A stretch of 38,048 bases of DNA, taken from the NCBI GenBank assembly GCA_949292205.1, contig CASEYR010000013.1, forward strand, positions 2,293 through 40,340, in the 5' to 3' direction. Source of the stretch: an uncultured Alphaproteobacteria bacterium. Lineage in GTDB: Bacteria; Pseudomonadota; Alphaproteobacteria; CAAHEQ01; UBA3637. The stretch's first letter is position 1; every line of letters starts with the position of its first letter. The notes below the pieces were generated by a model. That model was not told the origin of the DNA and ran no database searches. It saw only the letters and a list, made by a program, of their open reading frames with translations. The translations under genes were made by a program, and so were the position numbers. This document shows, one piece after another, positions 1 to 8,463 of this stretch.

Positions 1-93
1 TTCGCCCAGCCCAAAAGCTTCGCAAGCCTAACGGCTGGGCTGGTATGTCTACATCTACCTGCTTACGCAGGTAGTGTTACGTTCGAATCATAA
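1..93 (+). other. Possible 3' tail of a plus-strand gene, with inverted repeats
   Basis: Plus-strand frame 1 is open from the window edge to a TAA at 91-93 (30 codons, ending GSVTFES); every other frame here has stops. This could be the C-terminus of a gene starting outside the window, but 30 open codons is not significant. The DNA also holds a perfect 8-bp hairpin (CTACCTGC/GCAGGTAG) near 54-73 and a CCCAGCC/GGCTGGG inverted repeat in the first 40 bases. A TTCGAAT string at 82-88 resembles a tRNA T-loop, but no acceptor or D arm can be built around it. Confidence 0.25.
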
Positions 94-118
94 AAAAACC
101 GCCCTTTCGGACGGTTTT
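92..118 (-). terminator. Rho-independent terminator of the rimP-infB operon
   Basis: Read on the minus strand this is AAAACCGTCC, a GAAA tetraloop, then GGGCGGTTTT with one U-G wobble, followed by further T residues. It lies about 20 bases past the infB stop, so it closes the operon. Confidence 0.85.
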
Positions 119-140
119 CATTAAAAAATATGCCAATACA

Positions 141-2582
141 TCATACGTCAAAGTTTAACTTAACGGCGATTGCCTCCATTTCAAAACATTCAATGGTATC
201 ACCGACTTTGATATCATCATAGTTTTCAAAACTGACGCCACACTCAAACCCTTCTTTGACTTCTTTAACATCGTCTTTAAAGCGTTTTAACTGTGATAAA
301 GCCCCTGTATAGATAACCACGTTATCCCGCAACAAGCGAACTTTAGCGCCCCGTTTAATCAAGCCTTCTTTCACCATACAACCGGCGACCTTTCCGACCT
401 TAGAGATAGAGATAACCTGACGCACCTCGGCATAGCCCAGTATTTTTTCCTTCAGTTCAGGCTCTAATAAGCCTTCAACAGCTTTCTTCATATCATCGGC
501 AACGTCATAAATAATGGAGTAATAACGAATATCCACGCCATCTCGTTTAGCCATTTCCCGAGCCGCCGGATTAGCCCGCACGTTAAATCCGATAACGATA
601 GCTCTTGAAGCCCGAGCCAACGTAATATCAGACTCATTAATAGGACCGACGGCACCATGCAAGACCTGAACTTTAACTTCATTATTAGCGATTTTAGACA
701 AGATACCGTTCAGGGCCTCAACCGATCCCTGAACATCACCCTTGATTAAGACAGGCAACTCTTTAATTTCACCCGCCTTAATCTGAGCCAATAAATGTTC
801 GGCACTACTGATTTTCTTGACCTGAAGTAATTCTCTAGCCTTTCTTTGACGATAACCGGAAACATCTCTGGCGGTTGCCTCATCGGCGACAACAATAAAG
901 TCATCACCGGCAGAAGGAACGCCCTGCAAACCGATGACCTCAACCGGTTGAGCCGGCAAAGCATCTTGAACACGTTGTCCCTTATCATTAAACAGAGATC
1001 GAACACGTCCCCATTCTTGACCACAAACAAAGATATCACCGATTTTCAAAGTTCCCTTTTGAACTAAAACGGTAGCAACAGCCCCCCGACCTTTTTCCAT
1101 ACGAGCCTCAACGACAACACCTTCGGCACTTCTATGAGGAGAAGCTTTTAAATCCAAGATTTCGGCTTGAAGTAAAATAGCCTCAATCAACTTATCCAAA
1201 TTGATTCTCTTTTTAGCAGATACTTCAACTTCCAACACATCACCGCCCATAGATTCAACGACGACTTCATGTTGCAATAAATCCATTCGGACTTTTTGGG
1301 GATTAGCCCCCGGAACATCAATTTTATTGATAGCAACCACGATAGGAACACCCGCCGCTTTAGCATGGTGAATAGCTTCAATAGTTTGAGGCATCACACT
1401 ATCATTTGCGGCAACAACCAAGACGACCAAGTCTGTTACTTTAGCGCCTCTGGCACGCATTGCGGTAAAAGCTTCGTGTCCCGGCGTATCAATAAAAGTA
1501 ACTTTTTGTCCGTTTGATAATTGAACCTGATAAGCACCGATATGTTGAGTAATACCGCCGGACTCACCCGCCGCTATATTTGTTGAACGCAAGGCATCTA
1601 ATAAAGAGGTCTTTCCGTGATCAACGTGTCCCATCACGGTTACAACCGGAGGTCTGGGCATTAAATCAGCGGGATTATCGGTTTCTGTTTTCAAAACATC
1701 TTCCACATCTGACTCGGCAACACGTTTGACCTTATGTCCCATTTCCTCAACAACGAGCTCGGCCGTATCGGCATCAATTGTCTGAGTAATCGTAACCATC
1801 ATCCCTAATTTCATCAAGGTTTTGACAACAGCCGCCCCTTTCTCACTCATGCGGTTAGCCAATTCCTGAACCGTAATTGTTTCGGGAATAACGACCTCGC
1901 GAACAATTTTTTCTTGAGGTCTGGAAGCCTCTAAATGCTTCAGCCGTTCTTTTTCCTGAGCCCGTTTAATTGAAGCCAAACTCCGGCGATGTCCACGTGT
2001 TCCGGTCCCCGCATCATCATCGTCATCATCGCTGACCGAGGTATTTCTAAAAGCATTTAAGTTTAATTTACCACCCCGTTTTTCTTCAAAACCACTTTTT
2101 CTGGGACGCTCCTCCTGATCACGCCTCCCACCGTTCTTACGTTCAAAGTTGATATCTTCTTTATCCATTTTTTTCTTGGAAGTTTCCCGAACATCTCGAT
2201 TTTCATTTTTTTCGGTTTGCTTTATAGCTACAGCAACCTCTTGTTCGGCAGCCTTTTGACGAGCCCTTTCTTCTTCAGCCAAGCGTTTTTTTTCAGCCTC
2301 AAGACGTTCTTGTTCAGCCTTCATCCGTTTTTCTTCTTCTTGGCGAGCATGTTCTGCAACACGTTGAGCCTCTTGAACCAAGCGGAGTTTATGAGAAGCA
2401 TCTTCGGAAAGCATCGCCGGTTTTTGTTCCGGAGTAATGACCCGTTTTTTACGAACCTCAACCTGAACCACCTTTGTTCGACCAGCCCCAACTGTTTGTC
2501 GGACCTGCCCTCCCAAAGAAAGCGTCTTTTTCAATTCAAGAGTTTTTCCTGACAATGTTAATGGTTTCTTTTCTTCAGTCAT
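141..2582 (-). CDS. infB: Translation initiation factor IF-2
   Basis: IF2 is the GTPase that places initiator fMet-tRNA on the 30S subunit and promotes 50S joining. The 813-residue protein has a short N-terminal IF2 segment, a long charged Lys/Glu/Arg-rich linker (about residues 60-215), an IF2N domain near 230-285, and the G domain with the P-loop GHVDHGKT at 318-325. Also visible are the G3 motif DTPGHE and the G4 motif NKID, followed by the domain II-IV beta-barrels. The length suits an alphaproteobacterial IF2. The ATG is preceded by GGAAAGGA. It is the last gene of the rimP-nusA-ylxR-infB operon, 3 bases after ylxR, and is followed by a clear terminator. Confidence 0.97.
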   Translation of the reverse strand: MTEEKKPLTLSGKTLELKKTLSLGGQVRQTVGAGRTKVVQVEVRKKRVITPEQKPAMLSEDASHKLRLVQEAQRVAEHARQEEEKRMKAEQERLEAEKKRLAEEERARQKAAEQEVAVAIKQTEKNENRDVRETSKKKMDKEDINFERKNGGRRDQEERPRKSGFEEKRGGKLNLNAFRNTSVSDDDDDDAGTGTRGHRRSLASIKRAQEKERLKHLEASRPQEKIVREVVIPETITVQELANRMSEKGAAVVKTLMKLGMMVTITQTIDADTAELVVEEMGHKVKRVAESDVEDVLKTETDNPADLMPRPPVVTVMGHVDHGKTSLLDALRSTNIAAGESGGITQHIGAYQVQLSNGQKVTFIDTPGHEAFTAMRARGAKVTDLVVLVVAANDSVMPQTIEAIHHAKAAGVPIVVAINKIDVPGANPQKVRMDLLQHEVVVESMGGDVLEVEVSAKKRINLDKLIEAILLQAEILDLKASPHRSAEGVVVEARMEKGRGAVATVLVQKGTLKIGDIFVCGQEWGRVRSLFNDKGQRVQDALPAQPVEVIGLQGVPSAGDDFIVVADEATARDVSGYRQRKARELLQVKKISSAEHLLAQIKAGEIKELPVLIKGDVQGSVEALNGILSKIANNEVKVQVLHGAVGPINESDITLARASRAIVIGFNVRANPAAREMAKRDGVDIRYYSIIYDVADDMKKAVEGLLEPELKEKILGYAEVRQVISISKVGKVAGCMVKEGLIKRGAKVRLLRDNVVIYTGALSQLKRFKDDVKEVKEGFECGVSFENYDDIKVGDTIECFEMEAIAVKLNFDV

Positions 2583-2585
2583 AAT

Positions 2586-3209
2586 CTATCCTTTCCTCTC
2601 ATGTCTGTCCTGATACAGACCTATTTTGCGAGCAACATCGGAAACCTCGTCCGATAATTTACCTTTTAACAACGCAATATGAACAACCTCGTCCATGCCG
2701 GCAATTTGCCCCATTTCTTGGCGTGAAAGCACCATATAAATGGGGAAAGTATCATTGGGTTTGAAAATTTTATTTTGACCACGTTCCGATGCATCAGCCG
2801 CTTCAAAAGCCGAAACGGCAAGTCCTTGTCCGACGGCCTTTTTAACAGCCTCATATCCAAAAAGCAACAAGCCCGCTTTTCGGCACAAGCCTAACAGACT
2901 CAAGCATCTGTTTTTTAGGGCGATTTCAACAGTATCTTCCAAATCGACAGGGATGATCACTTGTTTTCCGGCGGCTTTATGAAACAGCTTTTTAGAAATA
3001 GCCAAAGCCAAAATATCTCGATTAGCTTTCAACCATAAACCGCGACCGGGCAATTTTCCGGCCACATCAAAAACAATCGTTCGGTCAGGGGCAGCCACGA
3101 ACCGAAGCATGTCCGTTTTCGAACAAGCTTCTTTCGTGACAAAGCACGTTTTCATACCCTCTGAAGCCGAAGCAGAGTGTCTATTATGATTGAACCGTTT
3201 TGTCTTCAA
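2586..3209 (-). CDS. ylxR: YlxR-type RNA-binding protein with an L7Ae-like half
   Basis: The 207-residue protein has two parts. The N-terminal DUF448/YlxR domain shows KTCFVTKE and the family signature AGKLPGRGLW. The C-terminal part (about 95-190) looks like an L7Ae/L30e-type RNA-binding fold (LLGLCRKAGLLLFGYEAV). This joined form is the usual one in Alphaproteobacteria. The start is uncertain. TTG at 3209 lies inside the end of nusA and has GGGAG seven bases upstream; the alternative ATG at 3155 has a purine run only one base away, too close to be a good ribosome site. With the TTG start the gene overlaps nusA by 26 bases, which suggests coupling. Its molecular role is poorly defined; it probably binds RNA or RNase P. 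Confidence 0.85.
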   Translation of the reverse strand: MKTKRFNHNRHSASASEGMKTCFVTKEACSKTDMLRFVAAPDRTIVFDVAGKLPGRGLWLKANRDILALAISKKLFHKAAGKQVIIPVDLEDTVEIALKNRCLSLLGLCRKAGLLLFGYEAVKKAVGQGLAVSAFEAADASERGQNKIFKPNDTFPIYMVLSRQEMGQIAGMDEVVHIALLKGKLSDEVSDVARKIGLYQDRHERKG

Positions 3210-4701
3210 ACCAATGCTCCCGAGCTTTCATAATTAAAGCATTTGCCGTTTCTTCCGTCATAGCATTTTTACCGACGATTTCAATCAGCTCATCACTTGC
3301 CAAATCGGCAAAATCATCCAAAGTCTTAACGTTTGCCTCACCCAAAGCAACGACCATCTCCAAGGTTAAGCCTTCCATGTTTTTCAAGTCATCTGAAATA
3401 CCTAATTCATTGACTTTTTTGCTTAAGGTATCTTGTTTAGCAACCAAATAAGCCTTGGCACGGTTTTGCAATTCTTCGGCCAAAGCTTCATCAAAGCCCT
3501 CAATACCGGCCAATTCATCTAAAGCGACATAAGCGATATCTTCAACTTTAGCAAAGCCCTCTTGAATCAAGATATGAGCCATCATATCATCTACATCCAA
3601 CGCCTGCATGAATAAGTCAACCCGCTCTTTAGTTTCAGTTTGACGATGTTCGGCTTCTTGAGCCTCTGTCATCATATCAATATGCCATCCCGTCAATTGG
3701 CTGACCAAGCGAATATTCTGACCACGGCGACCGATAGCCAAAGAAAGCTGTTCCTCGCTTAAGACAAGTTCAACATTACCGGCCTCTTCATCAATAACGA
3801 TTTTCAAGACTTCGTTCGGAGCCAGAGCATTCACGATAAATGTTGCCGGATCGGCGGACCATTGAACGACATCGACCTTTTCGCCCTGCAATTCCGTCAC
3901 GATAGCTTGTACACGAACGCCCCGCATACCGATACAAGCCCCCCGCGCATCAATCGTTGAATCTTTAGACCAAACAGCAATTTTAGCTCTGGAGCCGGGG
4001 TCACGAGCCACGCTCTTAATCTCAATCGTTCCGTCGTAGATTTCAGGAACTTCAGCCGTAAACAAAGCCGCCAAGAATTGCGGATGCGACCGTGTCAAAA
4101 AGACTTGAGGTCCCCGAACTTCGGAACGCACATCCAAGACCAAAGCCCGAATACGATCGCCGACGCGATAAGATTCACGAGGAATCAACTCATCACGACG
4201 CAACAAAGCTTCGACACGACCGACTTCAACGATTAAGTTTCCGCCTTCAACACGTTTAACAATACCGTTAACAATTTGACCTTTTTTATCTTTCATTTCA
4301 TTGTATTGGCACAAGCGTTCGGCATCACGAACTTTCTGAGTAATCACCTGTTTTGCTGTCTGGGCGGCAATCCGTCCGAAATCCATCGGAGGCAACAAAT
4401 CCATAATTTCATCACCGATTTTCAGGTTTTTATCTTTCTTTTTAGCGTCTTCTTCCGAGATTTGAGTAAACTCATCTTCCACTGTTTCAACAACCGTAAC
4501 AAAGCGAGCCATTTGAATAGCACCCGTATTCGGATCAATTTTTGTCCGAATATCATATTCAGGGCCATATTTTGATCGACCGGCCTTTGAGATTCCTTGC
4601 TCCATAGCTTCCAAAACGGCAGCTTTATCAATCCCTTTTTCGCGAGCCAACAAATCAGCCATTTGAATCAGTTCTGGTCTGGGAAGAGTAGAAACTTGCA
4701 T
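3184..4701 (-). CDS. nusA: Transcription termination/antitermination factor NusA
   Basis: NusA binds RNA polymerase and modulates pausing, intrinsic termination and antitermination. The 505-residue protein has the N-terminal RNAP-binding domain (1-125), an S1 domain (about 135-200), and two KH domains (about 200-345, including AIGRRGQNIRL). Two C-terminal helix-hairpin-helix acidic repeats (about 365-415 and 445-500) are of the kind found in proteobacterial NusA. The ATG is preceded by AAAGGA at a normal distance. It sits 15 bases after rimP and overlaps ylxR. Confidence 0.97.
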   Translation of the reverse strand: MQVSTLPRPELIQMADLLAREKGIDKAAVLEAMEQGISKAGRSKYGPEYDIRTKIDPNTGAIQMARFVTVVETVEDEFTQISEEDAKKKDKNLKIGDEIMDLLPPMDFGRIAAQTAKQVITQKVRDAERLCQYNEMKDKKGQIVNGIVKRVEGGNLIVEVGRVEALLRRDELIPRESYRVGDRIRALVLDVRSEVRGPQVFLTRSHPQFLAALFTAEVPEIYDGTIEIKSVARDPGSRAKIAVWSKDSTIDARGACIGMRGVRVQAIVTELQGEKVDVVQWSADPATFIVNALAPNEVLKIVIDEEAGNVELVLSEEQLSLAIGRRGQNIRLVSQLTGWHIDMMTEAQEAEHRQTETKERVDLFMQALDVDDMMAHILIQEGFAKVEDIAYVALDELAGIEGFDEALAEELQNRAKAYLVAKQDTLSKKVNELGISDDLKNMEGLTLEMVVALGEANVKTLDDFADLASDELIEIVGKNAMTEETANALIMKAREHWFEDKTVQS

Positions 4702-4716
4702 TTTAAATATCCTTTC

Positions 4717-5211
4717 TTATCCTTGTTTTGATTGGTGTTTTTGTATCAGTTCATCCGTCAATATCAATTTAGCCTTTGCGATATCCTTAAAAGCAACTGA
4801 CATATCGGACCCTTCAAATTCAAAATGAACGGTTTGTCCGTTATCCGAACTCCCTTTCAAGCGTCCCTTAAAACGACGACGCCCATTAATTTCATGATCC
4901 AGTTCAATTTTAGCCTCATCGCCGATAAAACGATCGTAATCACTCGGACGAACCAACGGTCTATCAAGCCCCGGAGATGACACCTCCAAGGTATAGCGAC
5001 TAGCAATTGGATCTGACACGTCCAACAAAGCAGATACCATTCGACTGATGTCTGCACAATCATCAACGGTCATATCAACTCGATCACGGCGTTCAGCCAT
5101 TACCTGAAGCGTTTTTGAATCGGAACCGGACAAAGTTACCCGAACAACCTCATATCCCATATCGGACAGAGTCGGTGTAATTTCCTGTTCTATTTTTTCA
5201 CAAATATCCAT
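4717..5211 (-). CDS. rimP: Ribosome maturation factor RimP
   Basis: RimP assists late assembly of the 30S subunit. The 164-residue protein shows the family pattern: an N-terminal alpha/beta domain with the signature SPGLDRPL (about residues 79-86) and a C-terminal SH3-like barrel with RRRFKGRL. The ATG has AAAGGAA just upstream. It is the first gene of the operon; a promoter at 5286-5314 and a terminator-like leader hairpin at 5231-5257 lie in front of it. Confidence 0.95.
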   Translation of the reverse strand: MDICEKIEQEITPTLSDMGYEVVRVTLSGSDSKTLQVMAERRDRVDMTVDDCADISRMVSALLDVSDPIASRYTLEVSSPGLDRPLVRPSDYDRFIGDEAKIELDHEINGRRRFKGRLKGSSDNGQTVHFEFEGSDMSVAFKDIAKAKLILTDELIQKHQSKQG

Positions 5212-5230
5212 ATTATTCCTTTTTCCTAAT

Positions 5231-5257
5231 AAAAAAAGCGGGGCTTTTCAGTCCCAC
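5231..5257 (-). promoter_or_regulatory. Terminator-like hairpin in the rimP leader
   Basis: On the minus strand GTGGGACT, a GAAA loop and AGCCCCGC form an 8-bp stem (one U-G wobble, one A-C mismatch) followed directly by seven T residues. It lies between the rimP promoter and start codon, so it is placed as an attenuator. Leaders of this kind upstream of rimP in Alphaproteobacteria have been described as the rimP leader RNA; the match to that family is from memory and not checked. Confidence 0.65.
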
Positions 5258-5285
5258 CCTCTATATTTTATGAGAATGTATATTC

Positions 5286-5314
5286 TTTATACTCGTTTTA
5301 GAACTCAAAATCAA
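5286..5314 (-). promoter_or_regulatory. Sigma-70-type promoter for rimP-nusA-ylxR-infB
   Basis: Minus strand: TTGATT, a 17-base spacer, then TATAAA. Transcription would begin near 5279, giving a leader of about 70 bases that contains the terminator-like hairpin. Confidence 0.65.
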
Positions 5315-5415
5315 GACTTTTTTTTATTTTTTTTACTTTTTCCTGAAAAAGTGTTGCAAAAAAGAACCTTTTATGGCAACTTAAAACCATCATTTAAAAT
5401 TAAGGAGTATTCAAT

Positions 5416-7068
5416 ATGTTTTTACCTAAACCACCCAAATTATTCCGATCAGCCTCATCAGGAACAGAGGAAAAAACAGACATAATACCTGATAATGACT
5501 TTATTCCGGAACCAGAGGATTTCAATCAACCCAAAGCTTGGTCTCCAACCAGCCCCCCTCAACAACCACCCCCTCCAGTATCGACAAGAACCGAATCGGT
5601 CAATACGACACCAGTTACACCTTCGGATATAGACGATCAAAATATTGATGATATAGCAGAATCTGAAGATGATTTTATTCCAGAGGACGATAATCCCATT
5701 TCGCCAGTCCAATCATCAACATCAATGACTGAAATACCGGTTGTCCGCCCCGTTCCGGCAGCAACGGTCACACATCAACCGGTTGAAACATCCGCCCCAT
5801 CTTCCACGATTAATGGCATTTCTGATTTTGTCAAAAAAGCCGGTGTCTCGCCGGAATTAGAAGCCGGCATTCAACAAGCGGCACAAAGCATTTCTTCTTT
5901 TGCAAAAAGGGCAACGGATGCCGTTGAAAAAGTCGAAACAATCATGAATGACACATCTCGGTATGCACGCCCGAAAAACGATGCACAATCGACGCAAACA
6001 CAGAATGAAACGGAAAAACCGGTTGTCCACGAATCACCTCTCAATGATTCTCCCAAAACCATTTCCCCAATAGAAACTCTTTTAGGGGCAAATCAAAAAG
6101 TTATTCGTGCACCTTCGGTCAGTTCCATTCCGTTTGCAGATTTATGGTACACTCCGGAAAAAATCGCATATATTCGGGATGTCACGACAAAATTTGCGTT
6201 AATTCCGTTTGAAACGGATGATATCATTGATTTTTATAAGGCGCTAGAGCAAGGTTACACAGGCTCATCCAGTTATGCTCTGAAATTTGCGGGGGAATCT
6301 TATCGTGTCGAACGGATTATTACATTAACCGGCATCCAATATAACTGCCGTAAAATGCCACGTTCCACACCGGATATTTATACACTCGGATTACCGGAAC
6401 CGATTGTCAATCATCTTGTCAGTCTATCACAAGAGGCTGGTTTGATTTTATTTGCCGGTCCGACAGGTATGGGTAAAACAACAACAGCCTCAGCCTTAAT
6501 GCGGAAGTATCTGGAAAAAGACGGTGGGTTCATGTACACGATTGAAGATCCTCCTGAAATGCCTCTGGACGGTCTGTATCATGCCGCCAACGGAGCTTTG
6601 GGATTGTGCAAGCAATGCCCCGTTGAAAATGAACGTTGGGGAGACGGTGTCAAATCCGCCCTTCGTTCTCGCCCGCGTTATATTCTGGTTGGTGAGATTC
6701 GTACACCGGAAACGGCTTCGCAGGTTTTGCGCGCCGCAACATCAGGACACTTGGTTCTTTCAACCATTCACGCCAGCAGTGTTGAAGATGCTTTAAACTC
6801 TATGATAAAATATGCTTCCAGCACCGGATTGGCAGAAAGCTTGGTATCCGACTTATTGGCGCGTGGTATTTTAGCCGTTGTACACCAAAAACTGGAGGGA
6901 GTTGAAAAATTGCGCCCAGTCTTACATACAGCCTTTGCAAACCCGAATCCGCTGGTTGCAGATCAGATGCGAATGACAATTCGTGACGGAAAAATCAATC
7001 TGGGAACATTGATGGAAGCCCAAACCAGCAAACTATTCCAAAACAAGCCGTTATTCCGCGAGTTTTAA
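5416..7068 (+). CDS. PilT/DotB-type secretion ATPase with a disordered N-terminal extension
   Basis: This is a hexameric ATPase of the type II/IV secretion and type IV pilus superfamily (GspE/PilT/DotB). The first 230 or so of its 550 residues are low-complexity, rich in Pro, Asp, Glu, Ser and Thr, and predicted disordered. The ATPase half shows Walker A GPTGMGKTT (348-356), an acidic box (YTIEDPPEMP), a Walker B-like ILVGEIRTPETA with Glu427, and a His box HLVLSTIHAS (445-454). The overall layout resembles PilT or DotB/TraJ more than GspE/PilB, since the GspE N-domain and four-Cys zinc site are absent; a single CKQC is present. AAGGAGT precedes the ATG. No pilus or secretion genes adjoin it, so its partner machine is encoded elsewhere. 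The last gene in this window looks like a pilin-type protein and is a candidate client. Confidence 0.85.
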   Translation: MFLPKPPKLFRSASSGTEEKTDIIPDNDFIPEPEDFNQPKAWSPTSPPQQPPPPVSTRTESVNTTPVTPSDIDDQNIDDIAESEDDFIPEDDNPISPVQSSTSMTEIPVVRPVPAATVTHQPVETSAPSSTINGISDFVKKAGVSPELEAGIQQAAQSISSFAKRATDAVEKVETIMNDTSRYARPKNDAQSTQTQNETEKPVVHESPLNDSPKTISPIETLLGANQKVIRAPSVSSIPFADLWYTPEKIAYIRDVTTKFALIPFETDDIIDFYKALEQGYTGSSSYALKFAGESYRVERIITLTGIQYNCRKMPRSTPDIYTLGLPEPIVNHLVSLSQEAGLILFAGPTGMGKTTTASALMRKYLEKDGGFMYTIEDPPEMPLDGLYHAANGALGLCKQCPVENERWGDGVKSALRSRPRYILVGEIRTPETASQVLRAATSGHLVLSTIHASSVEDALNSMIKYASSTGLAESLVSDLLARGILAVVHQKLEGVEKLRPVLHTAFANPNPLVADQMRMTIRDGKINLGTLMEAQTSKLFQNKPLFREF

Positions 7069-7086
7069 CCTAGGTTCACAGCAAAA

Positions 7087-7115
7087 AAAAATCCCGCCGG
7101 CGTGGCGGGATTTTT
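7087..7115. terminator. Bidirectional terminator between convergent genes
   Basis: A perfect stem AATCCCGCC/GGCGGGATT around a GGCGT loop is extended by A-T pairs and has T runs on both strands (T5 on plus, a longer run on minus). It serves the ATPase gene on plus and the ankyrin-type gene on minus. Confidence 0.9.
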
Positions 7116-7134
7116 ATTAAAACACCCCAAGATG

Positions 7135-7677
7135 TTAGTCCCGTTGACGCGACTTGGGGCTCTTTTGACACGACTTTTTCTCTTGCTTCGGCGTGTTAAT
7201 TTTAACCGGTCCGTTCAAGGCCTGCGTTAATTCCGGCACAGCTTCCGGAAAATAGCGTTTTGCGAAATCCATTTCAGTGAATCCGCAACTGCTTTTATGC
7301 CCGAAACGAATATTCGGATTATTTAATAACAGCTTTAAAACATCCTCTCTGCGATATATCAAAGCATACATCAAAGCCGTTTGATTACTTCCCTCTTCCC
7401 GAGCATTCACGTCCACCCGCTTATAGGCCATCAGCTTTTTCATTGTTTTTAAATCACCCGACCGAACGCTGACGAACCAATCCCGCAAAGCTAATCTTTT
7501 AGTCGCTTCGGCTTTTTGCGAATCCGAATGATGCCCGCCACCTGTGACCAGACCATTTCTTATAGATCTGGAAAATGTCTTATATACGTCCAAAGGCTCT
7601 TCACACTGATCCTGCCACGGCCCCTCTAATTCTATCCTCTCATTATATTCTTCAAAGCTCATAGTCCCAATACCCAT
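7135..7677 (-). CDS. Small ankyrin-repeat-type protein
   Basis: A 180-residue cytoplasmic protein with no signal peptide. The middle contains what looks like two ankyrin-like helical repeats: WFVSVRSGDLKTMKKLMAY followed by DVNAREEGSNQTALMYALIY and EDVLKLLLNNPNI. The C-terminus is basic and Lys/Ser-rich. The start at 7677 was chosen because AAAGGAGGA lies eight bases upstream; a longer in-frame ATG at 7704 would place that ribosome site inside the coding region. Ankyrin repeats mediate protein contacts, so a partner-binding role is likely, but no function can be assigned. It shares the terminator at 7087-7115. Confidence 0.75.
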   Translation of the reverse strand: MGIGTMSFEEYNERIELEGPWQDQCEEPLDVYKTFSRSIRNGLVTGGGHHSDSQKAEATKRLALRDWFVSVRSGDLKTMKKLMAYKRVDVNAREEGSNQTALMYALIYRREDVLKLLLNNPNIRFGHKSSCGFTEMDFAKRYFPEAVPELTQALNGPVKINTPKQEKKSCQKSPKSRQRD

Positions 7678-7760
7678 AATTATTCCTCCTTTTAAATATG
7701 ACAACCAAAGGCGATTGTATCACACATCTACCTTCTTGTCAAGTTTTTTCAAATTCTGTT

Positions 7761-8339
7761 TTATACGCCCTGTGAAGCAAGCTCGACATCGGCGGGTAAA
7801 ACCTGATCTGCCTTTTTTCGCCGCATTCTCGGGCGAAGCATCCGTCGCTTTTGAGCGGACGGTTCTTGCAATTCTTTTTCTTGATTAGCACTCATTTCAG
7901 CAACCGGAACGGATAAATCTAAAACTTCTAAATGCCCTTCTTTCTCGGGCACGTCAGACCCTTCCGAAACCTTTGCCGTCACGGGATGACCGTCCTCTTC
8001 CGAACTGGAAGCATCCGTCGGCTCCCGAACACCCTCTGAAGGCACTACCCGCGGTTGTTGCATACGCACCGCCTGTTCATTTTCAATTGCTATGTTCTGT
8101 AAATGCATATAATGATCAGCATATTGTAAACAAGTTTCTGCCAACACATCATCGTTTTGAATCAAAGCATCTTTCGCGGCAGCCTGATATTTTTCAAATA
8201 ATTGTAAAGCCGTTCCATGCAGTTTACCACAAGGCCCCGAACTTTCCAAAGAAGTATTTCTGAAAATAGTTTGCGGACGCATACCACGACCCGTATTATT
8301 ATATCGTCCGTTATAACGGCCTCTTTGATTTGGTTTCAT
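7761..8339 (-). CDS. DUF4167 protein (alphaproteobacterial)
   Basis: A 192-residue protein. The N-terminal third carries the DUF4167 signature: an Arg/Gly/Asn-rich start (RGRYNGRYNN), then GPCGKLHGTALQLFEKY, then LAETCLQYADHYMHLQN (about residues 36-83). The rest is acidic then basic low-complexity sequence ending in an Arg/Lys patch (KRRMLRPRMRRKK), suggesting nucleic-acid contact. The family is essentially restricted to Alphaproteobacteria and has no settled function. TGAGGA precedes the ATG. Confidence 0.9.
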   Translation of the reverse strand: MKPNQRGRYNGRYNNTGRGMRPQTIFRNTSLESSGPCGKLHGTALQLFEKYQAAAKDALIQNDDVLAETCLQYADHYMHLQNIAIENEQAVRMQQPRVVPSEGVREPTDASSSEEDGHPVTAKVSEGSDVPEKEGHLEVLDLSVPVAEMSANQEKELQEPSAQKRRMLRPRMRRKKADQVLPADVELASQGV

Positions 8340-8358
8340 AAATCCTCAAAAATGTATT

Positions 8359-8386
8359 ATTATCTTACCATTGCCTTTTTCGGCAA
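8359..8386 (-). promoter_or_regulatory. Probable promoter for the DUF4167 gene
   Basis: Minus strand: TTGCCG, 16 bases, GATAAT. The -35 overlaps a small ATTGCC/GGCAAT inverted repeat. It lies just after the terminator of the upstream gene, where a new start would be needed. Confidence 0.4.
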
Positions 8387-8391
8387 TTTCT

Positions 8392-8422
8392 AAAAAAAGC
8401 TGTTCCATCCGGAACAGCTTTT
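8392..8422 (-). terminator. Rho-independent terminator of the Val/Gln-repeat gene
   Basis: GCTGTTCC/GGAACAGC forms a perfect 8-bp stem around a four-base loop, extended by four A-T pairs, with seven T residues after it on the minus strand. It lies 40 bases past the stop at 8464. Confidence 0.9.
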
Positions 8423-8463
8423 ATTTTATCAAAACAAAATACCATTTGCAAGCAAAAAAATAC

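Noticed and set aside
1-91. tRNA or tmRNA end suggested by TTCGAAT and a long hairpin
   Set aside because: The T stem has a mismatch, there is no acceptor stem or CCA, and no D arm can be formed.
2217-2552. 111-residue Phe-rich plus-strand frame
   Set aside because: Antisense to the Lys/Glu-rich linker of IF-2; Lys/Glu codons read as Phe/Leu/Ser on the other strand.
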